NCBI GenBank assembly: GCA_021773175.1
Contig: JAJFKO010000011.1
Span: forward strand, 62,001 to 126,000
DNA: 64,000 bases
DNA from: Gammaproteobacteria bacterium
GTDB taxonomy: Bacteria; Pseudomonadota; Gammaproteobacteria; JAJFKO01
Direction of reading: 5' to 3'
Shown here: positions 49,686 to 58,538 of the stretch, one piece after another
Layout of the letters: each line of letters begins with the position of its first letter
How positions within the stretch are numbered: the stretch's first letter is position 1
The notes under the pieces: model-generated
The model's database searches: none
The model's input: only the letters and a program-made list of their open reading frames with translations
What the model was told of the DNA's origin: nothing
Position numbers and translations under genes: made by a program

Positions 49686-50435
49686 CTAAGGCTGTGGTGG
49701 CTTAAAAGCACTCTGTTGTCGCAATGGCTCTGGTTTATTTGTTGTTGCGTCTGAGCAGACGATTTGCATGTCACTACTGACAGCCTTAACTCGATTACCG
49801 GTAATATTAGCAAAGTCGAGTGGACAAGCTCTGTTTAAAATATTTAAAACATGAGTAAATGTTTCAATAGCTTCTGAAGTACCTAAATTATCAAGCTCAA
49901 AAAATGCTTGTGCAATAGGGTGCACACCAAACCCCGTTGTTGTAAAATCATCCCAGGCGCTATAACCTGGAGCAAGATCAGGGTGACTTTTAATGTCTGC
50001 CTCTAAAGCATCATAATAACGGTTAAATAATTCTTTTATTGCCGCAACATTAAATAAATGATCTAACAAGTTGAGCTTATATAAAGACTCAACAACGTGA
50101 TGATGGATAGTGGCGGAACTCTCTCCTAACCATAAAGTAATACCAACTTGACTATTTGCTGATAGAGCAATATGTTTTTCAAACTCACTTGTAATCACAT
50201 CTGTTGGCATCATTGCGCTGATATGGGCTAATAAATTCACATCATCAACCGTAATGGCTAAAGCAGAACATACTCGCAAATGAGCGGTTATTAAATGTTT
50301 CTGTTTTACTGCTACACAAGTACTTTGTTGAACATAAACTGTTTGCTCTTGAGGATGGCCTGTACTTTCAGAATACCTCTCTATCATTTGTCTTGCGAGA
50401 CGAGCTTTTTGTTCATGAGGGTATATATGCATCAT
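49686..50435 (-). CDS. orphan 249-aa protein
   Basis: No family recognised. ATG 50435 or the adjacent ATG 50432 can start it; no clear Shine-Dalgarno. The product is soluble and mostly helical, with His-containing stretches (SSATIHHHVVESLY) and a compact middle (APGYSAWDDFTTTGFGVHPIAQAFF). The C-terminal 20 residues are Pro/Gln rich and look unstructured. It converges on the nitrilase gene and is divergent from the HglS-type gene. Confidence 0.72.
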   Translation of the reverse strand: MMHIYPHEQKARLARQMIERYSESTGHPQEQTVYVQQSTCVAVKQKHLITAHLRVCSALAITVDDVNLLAHISAMMPTDVITSEFEKHIALSANSQVGITLWLGESSATIHHHVVESLYKLNLLDHLFNVAAIKELFNRYYDALEADIKSHPDLAPGYSAWDDFTTTGFGVHPIAQAFFELDNLGTSEAIETFTHVLNILNRACPLDFANITGNRVKAVSSDMQIVCSDATTNKPEPLRQQSAFKPPQP

Positions 50436-50557
50436 ATGCTAATATCCATTTATAACTCTATATAAAAGATAGCAGTGCTCGTATATTATGCAAGTGCATC
50501 TATGTTTGTTGGTATAAAGTTTGCAGGTATGTCAATGAGTAACCAAGGAGTAGAATA

Positions 50558-51943
50558 ATGAGTTTTGTGGAACAAAATATAATTCGGACTATGTTCTCAA
50601 GAGCAATGTCCGATATGTATAAAAAGGAAGTACCACAATATCAAGCTCTATTAAAACTGGCTGCTGAAGTGAATCAACAAACTTTGGAAGCAGACCCACA
50701 TTTATACCACTCACTCAATGAAGCCAATGAACTACAGCGCATTAATGAAGAGCGTCATGGTGCGATTAGGCTTGGTAAAGCAGAAGAGCTAGCAATGATT
50801 CGGCGTTTGTTTGCCGTTATGGGGATGCATCCAGTGGGTTATTATGATTTATCGGTCGCAGCTATGCCGGTTCATTCCACTGCATTTAGACCAATAAAAG
50901 ATACAGATTTGAAGAAAAATCCATTTCGTATATTTACATCATTGTTACGAACAGAATTAATTGAAAATACAAAAATAAGGCAAATGGCAGAGGAGATTTT
51001 GGCGTCGCGTGATATTTTTACTGCACATGTTCGTGAATTAATAGATATTCATGAAATAAATGGCGGCTTAGATCATGATGAGGCACAAGAGTTTGTCAGA
51101 GAAGCTTTAGCCACATTTCATTGGCATCAGCAAGCAACAATATCGTTTGAAAATTATGTGTTGCTAACAAAAGTACATCCGCTGGTAGCGGATGTGGTGA
51201 GTTTTAAAGGGCCACATATCAATCATCTGACGCCAAGAACATTGGATATTAATGCTGTGCAAAATATAATGCCGAGCAAAGGTCTTAATCCTAAAGCCGT
51301 CATTGAAGGGCCTCCTGAGCGCAAAATACCAATATTACTACGTCAAACATCATTTAAAGCGTTGGAAGAGTCGATCTCATTTCCATCTAATAATAACAAT
51401 TACCAAGAAGAGCAGCATAAAGCACGTTTTGGTGAGATAGAACAACGCGGAGCAGCATTAACACCAAAAGGGAAAAATTTATACGAGCAGAAAATAGCTA
51501 TAGTAAGAAACAACATAATCCCCAATCTTGATGGCAGTAATGCTGATGAATATTATGCAGTATTAAAACAAGAATTTGCTGATTTTCCAGATGATATTGC
51601 GTTAATGCGGCAACAAGGTTTAGTTTATGTAGAGTATGGTGCTACGAAAGAGGGCATAAAAAAAGCAGGAAGCTTATCAGGTGAAGAGCTGAATACATTA
51701 ATTGCAAAGGGCTATATAGAATATAGTCCGATTACTTATGAAGATTTTTTGCCGGTTAGTGCCGCAGGTATTTTCACTTCTAATCTTGGCGAAAATTGTC
51801 CGCAAATAATCGTCGCTGAAGCTAATCAAGAAGCGTTTGAAGACGCGTTAGGTACAAAAACACTCGATCCTTTTGCACTTTATGAGGCAAAGCAAGTCAA
51901 TTCATTAAAAATGGCGTTAGAGCAACTTGGTATTTCTAATTGA
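50558..51943 (+). CDS. hglS: 2-oxoadipate dioxygenase/decarboxylase (HglS/YdcJ, DUF1338)
   Basis: A 461-aa Fe(II) enzyme of the VOC superfamily that turns 2-oxoadipate into D-2-hydroxyglutarate in lysine breakdown. Family signatures are ERHGAIRLG near residue 70, MPVHSTAFRP near 108 (metal His and substrate Arg), FHWH near 190, HINHLTPRTLDI near 225, LLRQTSFKALEE, and FGEIEQRGAALTPKG with the last metal ligand Glu. AAGGAGTAG precedes the ATG. The rest of a D-lysine route is not nearby, though dadA (60669) could supply 2-oxo acids. Confidence 0.9.
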   Translation: MSFVEQNIIRTMFSRAMSDMYKKEVPQYQALLKLAAEVNQQTLEADPHLYHSLNEANELQRINEERHGAIRLGKAEELAMIRRLFAVMGMHPVGYYDLSVAAMPVHSTAFRPIKDTDLKKNPFRIFTSLLRTELIENTKIRQMAEEILASRDIFTAHVRELIDIHEINGGLDHDEAQEFVREALATFHWHQQATISFENYVLLTKVHPLVADVVSFKGPHINHLTPRTLDINAVQNIMPSKGLNPKAVIEGPPERKIPILLRQTSFKALEESISFPSNNNNYQEEQHKARFGEIEQRGAALTPKGKNLYEQKIAIVRNNIIPNLDGSNADEYYAVLKQEFADFPDDIALMRQQGLVYVEYGATKEGIKKAGSLSGEELNTLIAKGYIEYSPITYEDFLPVSAAGIFTSNLGENCPQIIVAEANQEAFEDALGTKTLDPFALYEAKQVNSLKMALEQLGISN

Positions 51944-51946
51944 CTA

Positions 51947-54532
51947 CTAAGCAATACGACATAAGCTCTGTAAATCACAGAACTGACAAGTGGTGTTGTC
52001 TTTTGGATCGACCTCGGCATGACCGGCTGCAAACTCTTCTGCTAGACGCGTTAAGGTTGTTTGCCATTGTTGACGGATAGTATGCCAATCGATTTTATAT
52101 TTTTTTTCAGCTTGCCAAACGCCTTTGATTTGTAAGTCGTGTTGACTGACGCCACTAAAGCGACAAGCGTCGCTACGTACCAAACCAAAACAAACGGCAT
52201 TAGCCTGTTGCGTTTCTTGATCAATGATAGCGTATAGAGGCAGTTGTGGCTCATCAGGACGCTCGCCAAACCAGGCGCTAATGTTAGGCTTGCCGGTTTT
52301 ATAATCAATAATGACATAATCACCGTTGTCTAATTTATCGAGACGATCCAGCTGTAGGTTAAATTTTATTCCTGCTAATTCATATTGGCAGCGTTGCTCT
52401 TCTTGCATCACTGTAAAGGCTGGTCTTTGCTTTTCTTGTTCTAACCAATGTAATGTTAATTTGACTAATCGCGTTTTCTCTAATTGCAATAACTGTTTGG
52501 ATCGTCGACTTTCATCATCTTGAGCTTCGCCAAATAAGACATTCGTTACGATGTTAGTAACGAGTTCTTCGAGTTGTTGCTCGGAATAAGCGAGTAGAGT
52601 AGCTTGGTCTCCCAGTTTTTGCCAAAGTTTTTCTAAAATACGATGCACTAACGTGCCGCGTTCCATTGCTGTTAAACCTAAACTTTGTAAACCAAAACCT
52701 TGTGCATTTAAACGTAATTGCGCGAAAGCACGAAATGGGCATGCTGCTTGTTGTTTTAAAATACTACTACCACCACGGACTTTTTCATCTTTCTGAAGTG
52801 GGGGGGCAGTATTATCGATGAAATTTTCTAGGTCCATTGTTGCGGCATCTAGTTGTGTTGCAGGTGCCTCTGACACGTTAAGTTCACTAATGCTAATGGG
52901 TTCAATATGACTGATCAGTGGACTAGGTTTTAGTTCACTATCCTGTTCTTGTTGCGCATGACTGAAAATAACGGTTTGTGCGCTAGTACTTAAACGTGCC
53001 GTAATTTGCTTACAATAATGATATTCACGTTGATTACTACTGTGCGGCAAATTATGCTCACGTTGTAATTGAATCGGAATAAAAGGGTTGGCACTAGCCG
53101 CTGAAGGCCATGTATTGGCATCTAGCCCTAAGACCCAGACCGCATCAAAATTTAATCCTGCCGCTTCTAAGAAACCAAGGATTTGAATCGGCGTGTCAGT
53201 TGACTCAGGCTGGAAGGTTGTTTTATTCGCTAATGCTGTGAAATATTGTTTTGCTTCAGCAAAGGTTAGCTGTGGCAAAATATGTTCAAGTGCTGCAAAT
53301 TCTTTTAATAAATTTACTAGACGTTGTACAGCTTGATACTCATGACTATTGGGGTTACGTTCGCCAGGCCAGCCACAAACTTGTAAGCGTTGCAGGAAGT
53401 ATTGACTATATTCAGAAGCTGAACCTTGCTCAGGTGGATGTAGATTCAATAATGCACTACAAATACTCGTTAACTGCGGTGCTTTGTATGGCGTTGTTTC
53501 ACTTTCTGCTAATTTTAATAATAAATGTAGCAGTTTACCTAAGCTGGTTTGTGTTTCACCTGTGGCGCGCAATAAACCATCAATATACGCTCGTGCCGAT
53601 ATTTCTTCATCAGCACCGAGTAAAAAAGCTGAACGGATAATATTACTTAAGGTTTCTAATGGAATCTGCTTTTCGATATTGAGTAATTGCAATGCAGTAT
53701 TAATTACTGGATAACTCGCCAAACTGCTACCAGCAGAAATATTAAAGACTTGTTCGGCATCCATGTCGGCAAAAACCTGCTGAAATGTTCTAATAATGCT
53801 AAGGCGTATACTCGTTAAATTAGGCACGATGCAGGCAATTTTGTGTTGCGGGTTGTGCTGAACGTATTGTTTAGCCCAACGTGCCATACAGAGTAGCTCA
53901 CTTTCTTGATTTTCTAATGCGACACGCTGTCGGTTTGCAGTTTGTGTCGTGGGTGTTTGCCATTCAAATTTGGTTTTTTGTTGAGTCACGAGTTGTTGCA
54001 ACTGTTCTAAGCTTGGTGTTAGTTCATCAAAACCCAGTAAAATAATTTCTGTGGGTAGATTTATGTGCTGTTGTTGAATGGCATCAAGAACAAGAGGGAA
54101 TAATTCTGCCTGACTTTGTAGATTTTGTTGTTGGCAATGTGTTTGAAAGTCTAGCATCCAACGATAAAAGCATCGATGCTGTTCACTATGAAAGATCTTA
54201 CTATCAATAGGTACACGCCAAAGCTTGATTAATTGCCAGGCTTGTTGGGCAAGCTCAGCAAGATAGTTGATATTAAGTAATGGCTGAGTAGTATTTGATT
54301 GTCGAATAATATCTTGCCAAATAATTTGTTCTTGCCAGGGAGGCAGTAAATATTTTGCCGGCAATAAGCTGCGATGTTGTAAATCTTCCCAAACTTGTTG
54401 TAACCAGGTACTAAGTGGCAAAATAGTCGGCGTTTGCCAAACATAAGAGCCAACAGTAATTTGCTGTTGCTCAAATTGCTCACGCTGAGCACTTGCCAAA
54501 CGGCGGGTCGCTGTAAGTATTAATCTGCTCAC
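51947..54532 (-). CDS. AddB-like nuclease with inactivated helicase domain
   Basis: An 861-aa repair protein. The N-terminal two thirds follow the AddB plan of a decayed superfamily 1 helicase without a Walker A motif. The C-terminus is a PD-(D/E)xK nuclease (GDYVIIDYKTGKPN near residue 745). It is bracketed by a 4Fe-4S set of cysteines: CPFRAF near 597 and CQFC...LCRI at the end. It matches the family often called probable DNA repair protein, which pairs with an AddA-like helicase. Here that partner lies at 34700-38125, separated by many unrelated genes. Confidence 0.85.
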   Translation of the reverse strand: MSRLILTATRRLASAQREQFEQQQITVGSYVWQTPTILPLSTWLQQVWEDLQHRSLLPAKYLLPPWQEQIIWQDIIRQSNTTQPLLNINYLAELAQQAWQLIKLWRVPIDSKIFHSEQHRCFYRWMLDFQTHCQQQNLQSQAELFPLVLDAIQQQHINLPTEIILLGFDELTPSLEQLQQLVTQQKTKFEWQTPTTQTANRQRVALENQESELLCMARWAKQYVQHNPQHKIACIVPNLTSIRLSIIRTFQQVFADMDAEQVFNISAGSSLASYPVINTALQLLNIEKQIPLETLSNIIRSAFLLGADEEISARAYIDGLLRATGETQTSLGKLLHLLLKLAESETTPYKAPQLTSICSALLNLHPPEQGSASEYSQYFLQRLQVCGWPGERNPNSHEYQAVQRLVNLLKEFAALEHILPQLTFAEAKQYFTALANKTTFQPESTDTPIQILGFLEAAGLNFDAVWVLGLDANTWPSAASANPFIPIQLQREHNLPHSSNQREYHYCKQITARLSTSAQTVIFSHAQQEQDSELKPSPLISHIEPISISELNVSEAPATQLDAATMDLENFIDNTAPPLQKDEKVRGGSSILKQQAACPFRAFAQLRLNAQGFGLQSLGLTAMERGTLVHRILEKLWQKLGDQATLLAYSEQQLEELVTNIVTNVLFGEAQDDESRRSKQLLQLEKTRLVKLTLHWLEQEKQRPAFTVMQEEQRCQYELAGIKFNLQLDRLDKLDNGDYVIIDYKTGKPNISAWFGERPDEPQLPLYAIIDQETQQANAVCFGLVRSDACRFSGVSQHDLQIKGVWQAEKKYKIDWHTIRQQWQTTLTRLAEEFAAGHAEVDPKDNTTCQFCDLQSLCRIA

Positions 54533-54584
54533 ATAATTCCCAGTAATGAAATTTTTTTAAATTGTAACGTAGAAAATCTTTGAG

Positions 54585-54617
54585 CTTAAGCTTTTCTTAA
54601 TAAAGCTTGCCTAAATT
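54585..54617 (+). promoter_or_regulatory. PmrA-box-like promoter of the 604-aa gene
   Basis: CTTAAG (54585-54590), N5, CTTAAT (54596-54601), then a -10-like TAAATT at 54612-54617. Both half-sites fit the PmrA consensus fully. The ten-base distance to the -10 is the same as at 1558 and 7612, although the downstream gene is unrelated to the ankyrin pair. Confidence 0.75.
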
Positions 54618-54662
54618 GAAGTTACAGTTAACAAATAGTTTTATTTTCGGGGAGATATAACT

Positions 54663-56477
54663 ATGGCTAGATTTGCAGGACCAAGAACAATAGCAAGAGC
54701 TGCTCAACGGCGATTTCCACTGGGAAAGACAAACGCTAAAGCTAGCGCAGCTGAAGTAGTTGTACCTGAAGCAGACGTAGAAAGTACTGCAGCAGCGCCA
54801 TCAACTGACATTCCAAGCGGAGAAACTTCTGCAACTCAACCAGAAGCAGAACAAACATCTAGTTCTGAATTTGTACAACTTCGTAAAGCATTAAGTATAT
54901 TAGAAGTTCAAGTAGGTGAATTGAAAAATCTTGACCCTACTATCAGAACGGCTGTTAATGAAGGATTTATTACTACAATCTTGACAAATACAACTGATGA
55001 TCGTTGGATTCCAAGTGGAATGAGTCCATTTAAAAAATTTTCAGATACATTAAAAGCCGCATTAGATCAGATGCAAAGCGCATCTATTGCTACAGATGAC
55101 ATGGCTAAATTAGTTAATTTAATTATAGCGTTTATAAATAGTGTGAAACTTCCAACTTTTCCGGGTGTAGCATGGTACTCATCAGAAAGAGTTACATCTG
55201 AGGTGGCTGCATACGTTGATAGAACGAAAGTTGAGTTACAAGCAAAATTTGAGAGATATCAGCTAGCACATCCAGAATGTTTAGAAGAAAGCACCAATCC
55301 ATGGGCAGAAAAATCAACAGGTGAGATTGTCGCTGCACTTAAAGCTGCAGGAAAAGAATCAGAAGTTAGTACGTTAGGTACACTTACTGCTCATTTAACG
55401 GTACAGCTTACAGGAGCCTCAAATGTTAGTGCTGTACGCAGCACAGAAAGTGCTCAACTTGATCAATTAATATTAAGTACTGAGCGCACTTGTTCATTAT
55501 TAGCTGATATGGACACAGAACTAACGGGAAAAGTTACTGCTGCTGGAGAGTCTACGGAAAGAGCCGCCGAGCTTCTCAGTAATACACAACTTATGTTAGG
55601 AGCACGACGCAGTATGTTAACTGCTATCAAAGGTGATAGTGCAAAAGGAACAAAGGCTGCATTCCCAGAGTTAACGCCAGCGTTAGAAAAAGAACTCGCT
55701 CTCGAGCCTTCAGAAGCAGAGCTTTGGCGTCAGCAACATGCAGAACAAACATCAAATGTTACTTGGGCAGTTAATCAAGCCTGGAGTGCTGGTGCCGCAG
55801 TTGCTTCAACTGTTTCTGCATTGGGTAATTGGCTTTGGTCTGATACGACAGCAGCAGAGGCCCCTAAAGCACCTACTGCAGCAGAATTAACACAACGCAT
55901 AGAAACAAAGCTTGAGCAACGTGTTAGTGCTTTAGAAGACAATGAACAACGTATGCAAGGTGAGCACGATCTTTCACAAGCTTTTCAGGCAGGGTTAAAG
56001 CAGGTACATGGAGACGTCAGAGTACAGCAGCAACAATTTACAGATTTTGGTAATGAATTAAGAGCGGCTAAAACAACAGGTTTAGGCAAAGATTTAAAAA
56101 AATTACAATTAAAAAGTTTCATGATGCATACGATGCTAGCTTCGCCCTTAGTGAAATTAGCATCTATCATCACCAGGAAAAATGATTTACGTAAAGCCGT
56201 ACACTCAGTACATTTACAAACATGGCAGCATGCTAAAGAGGTTGAGAAACAAGTTCAGGCCGGGCCTGATGCGAGAGGAGCTCATGCTCTTTCGGATTCT
56301 TTTGCTTCGGCATTTAATTCTTCTGCGGCATTAGATGGACATGATAAAATTATGGGTAAAGCAGCCGTTGACCCTGTCGCAAAACGATTATTACGACAAA
56401 ATACACAGCACAGAAATGAACTGGGCGGTATAAAACAATCGGCTGCACGAGTTCGAATAGGTCGAGTAGCAGCATAA
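54663..56477 (+). CDS. 604-aa helical protein, candidate effector
   Basis: No family recognised. GGGGAGA lies before the ATG. The N-terminus is basic and Ala-rich (MARFAGPRTIARAAQRRF), then a disordered Ala/Glu/Thr stretch reaches about residue 68. A long helical body follows. Near residues 365-390 is a small-residue, weakly hydrophobic segment (WSAGAAVASTVSALGNWLW) that might insert in a membrane. A coiled-coil part (TQRIETKLEQRVSALEDNEQRM) comes next and the tail is basic. It has no signal peptide. The PmrA-like promoter and lack of bacterial relatives visible to me suggest a secreted effector, which is an inference. A terminator follows. Confidence 0.82.
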   Translation: MARFAGPRTIARAAQRRFPLGKTNAKASAAEVVVPEADVESTAAAPSTDIPSGETSATQPEAEQTSSSEFVQLRKALSILEVQVGELKNLDPTIRTAVNEGFITTILTNTTDDRWIPSGMSPFKKFSDTLKAALDQMQSASIATDDMAKLVNLIIAFINSVKLPTFPGVAWYSSERVTSEVAAYVDRTKVELQAKFERYQLAHPECLEESTNPWAEKSTGEIVAALKAAGKESEVSTLGTLTAHLTVQLTGASNVSAVRSTESAQLDQLILSTERTCSLLADMDTELTGKVTAAGESTERAAELLSNTQLMLGARRSMLTAIKGDSAKGTKAAFPELTPALEKELALEPSEAELWRQQHAEQTSNVTWAVNQAWSAGAAVASTVSALGNWLWSDTTAAEAPKAPTAAELTQRIETKLEQRVSALEDNEQRMQGEHDLSQAFQAGLKQVHGDVRVQQQQFTDFGNELRAAKTTGLGKDLKKLQLKSFMMHTMLASPLVKLASIITRKNDLRKAVHSVHLQTWQHAKEVEKQVQAGPDARGAHALSDSFASAFNSSAALDGHDKIMGKAAVDPVAKRLLRQNTQHRNELGGIKQSAARVRIGRVAA

Positions 56478-56524
56478 TGAATAAAACTGATTTATGATTT
56501 CTAGGGTAGACTCTCAATAAGATA

Positions 56525-56556
56525 AAGCCCTGATGGTTCCCCGACTGTCAGGGCTT
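56525..56556 (+). terminator. intrinsic terminator after the 604-aa gene
   Basis: AAGCCCTGA and TCAGGGCTT form a perfect 9-bp stem with a 14-base loop, 48 bases after the stop codon. A moderately U-rich tail follows (ATTCTTATCTGTTT). Confidence 0.75.
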
Positions 56557-56659
56557 ATTCTTATCTGTTTAGCTTAAACTTCTGCTGATATCGTTTGCGC
56601 AATAGGATGTAGTTATGTTTTAATTTTGCAACTCAATAATCACGGATCTTGATAAAAAA

Positions 56660-57652
56660 ATGCACGAAAGTATCTACACTCCCGTTCCTCTACCTTGGCA
56701 ACAAGAACAATGGCAATTGTTAATGCAAAACCAACGTGCTCAGCGCTTAAGTCATGCCTTATTATTTACTGGGCCAAAAGGTGTTGGTAAAGCGCAATTT
56801 GCAAAAGCTTTAGCTATGGCGCTATATTGCCAACAGGCTAATGCTCAATATCAAGCTTGTTTGCAATGTTCTCAATGCCAATTACTTTTAAATGATACCC
56901 ATCCTGATTATTTTTATATTCATCCAGAAGAAACTAGCCGTATTATTAAAATCGAACAAGTGCGGCAACTCGTTAGCGAGTTGCAAATGACCAGCCAACA
57001 AGGCGGTTGGAAGATTGTCATCATCGATCGTGCCGAACAGTTAAATACGGCAGCCGCAAATGCATTATTAAAAACTCTAGAAGAGCCGCGACAGAATAGT
57101 TTATTAATACTCTTGAATGAACAAATTAGCCAAGTATTAGCAACATTACGTAGCCGTTGTCAAATTTATAAATTTCCAGCAGTGAAAACTGATCAAGCAA
57201 GCACATGGTTAAAACAAAATTGTGAAGCAAGCAATATAGAAGAGTTACTGTTTTTCGCACCAGGCGCGCCATTACTCGCAAAGCATTTTACTGAAGCTAA
57301 TTTTGCTGAGCATCGGCAACATTGGCTTGCTCAATTTCAAGCGTTATTAACGCAAAAAATTGATCCGTTAATGATAGCTAAGCAGTGCAGTGATGATGAG
57401 CCTGCTCGCGTATTATGGTATTGGCAATTATTGGTTACAGCCATGATTCAAACACTGGCCACAACTGTCACAAGACAAGATTTACCTGAAAATATCCAAG
57501 CAATAATACAGCGAGGAATAGCACTTTTTACTGCAGATGAACTATTGGAGCGTTGGCAGCATTTACTTAAGGCGCACCAACAACTGATGATGCAGTCGAG
57601 TAGTAATAAGCAATTATTGTTAGAATCTGTCTTTATACAGTGGATTAAGTAG
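56660..57652 (+). CDS. holB: DNA polymerase III subunit delta'
   Basis: A 330-aa clamp-loader subunit of the replisome. It has the P-loop-like GPKGVGKAQFA near residue 35 and the zinc module with CLQCSQC. Further marks are the sensor-type stretch IIDRAEQLNTAAANALLKTLEEP and the arginine-containing LRSRCQ. All are typical of HolB. In many gammaproteobacteria pilZ lies between holB and tatD; here tatD follows directly after 100 bases. Confidence 0.95.
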   Translation: MHESIYTPVPLPWQQEQWQLLMQNQRAQRLSHALLFTGPKGVGKAQFAKALAMALYCQQANAQYQACLQCSQCQLLLNDTHPDYFYIHPEETSRIIKIEQVRQLVSELQMTSQQGGWKIVIIDRAEQLNTAAANALLKTLEEPRQNSLLILLNEQISQVLATLRSRCQIYKFPAVKTDQASTWLKQNCEASNIEELLFFAPGAPLLAKHFTEANFAEHRQHWLAQFQALLTQKIDPLMIAKQCSDDEPARVLWYWQLLVTAMIQTLATTVTRQDLPENIQAIIQRGIALFTADELLERWQHLLKAHQQLMMQSSSNKQLLLESVFIQWIK

Positions 57653-57752
57653 TTTTTTCTACATGTTATATTTAAAAAAACCTAAAAAAGGCTATACTTT
57701 AACAATAATAAAAGAATGAAGAACCATAAGAGAAATGCAAGGATAAAGGACT

Positions 57753-58535
57753 ATGATTGTCGATTCACATTGTCATTTAGATCAAATTGATCTGACGCCG
57801 TTTAATGGCGATATCAGCGAAGTAATTAATCAAGCAGAAGAGCAGGGTGTTGCCTATATGCTATGTGTTTGTATTACTATGGATAATTTCCCTGAAGTAT
57901 TTAATATTTCTAGCCAATACGTCAATGTTTTTGCTTCACTTGGAGTACATCCCGCAGAAGAAAATACACATGACCCGAGTGTTGAAGAACTTATTAAACA
58001 TGCAGATCATGCTAATGTTGTTGCCATTGGCGAAACAGGATTAGATTATTTTCATTGCAAAGGCGATGTAACTTGGCAGCAAGATCGTTTTCGCCGTCAT
58101 ATTACTGCCGCGAAAGTTTTACGCAAACCACTTATTATTCATACTCGTGATGCACGTGAAGATACGCTTAAAATTATGCGCGAAGAAAATGTGCAAGAAG
58201 TCGGTGGTGTCATGCATTGTTTTACTGAAACCTGGGAAATGGCTGAACAAGCTATTGATATGGGCTTTTACATCTCATTTTCAGGTATCGTTACCTTCAA
58301 AAATGCAAAAGCACTGCAGGATGTTGCAAAAAGGGTGCCTTTGGAGCGTATGCTTATCGAAACAGATTCGCCGTATTTAGCGCCAGTCCCTTATCGAGGT
58401 AAGCCAAATCAACCTGCGTATGTGCGTCATGTTGCCGAGTATATTGCTGAATTGCGTGGTATTACTTTCAAGGAGGTTGCAGCAGCGACCACTAAAAATT
58501 TCTTTGACTTATTTACGCATGCAACAGCGTCATAA
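57753..58535 (+). CDS. TatD-family metal-dependent hydrolase (YcfH-like)
   Basis: A 260-aa TIM-barrel nuclease/hydrolase. Metal ligands are visible in order: VDSHCHLDQ (HxH), IGETGLDYF (Glu), IIHTRDA (His), VMHCFTE (His) and IETDSPYLAP (Asp). Position after holB points to the YcfH branch. AAAGGAC precedes the ATG. Members act as 3'-5' DNases or in D-aminoacyl-tRNA quality control. Confidence 0.95.
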   Translation: MIVDSHCHLDQIDLTPFNGDISEVINQAEEQGVAYMLCVCITMDNFPEVFNISSQYVNVFASLGVHPAEENTHDPSVEELIKHADHANVVAIGETGLDYFHCKGDVTWQQDRFRRHITAAKVLRKPLIIHTRDAREDTLKIMREENVQEVGGVMHCFTETWEMAEQAIDMGFYISFSGIVTFKNAKALQDVAKRVPLERMLIETDSPYLAPVPYRGKPNQPAYVRHVAEYIAELRGITFKEVAAATTKNFFDLFTHATAS

Positions 58536-58538
58536 GGG

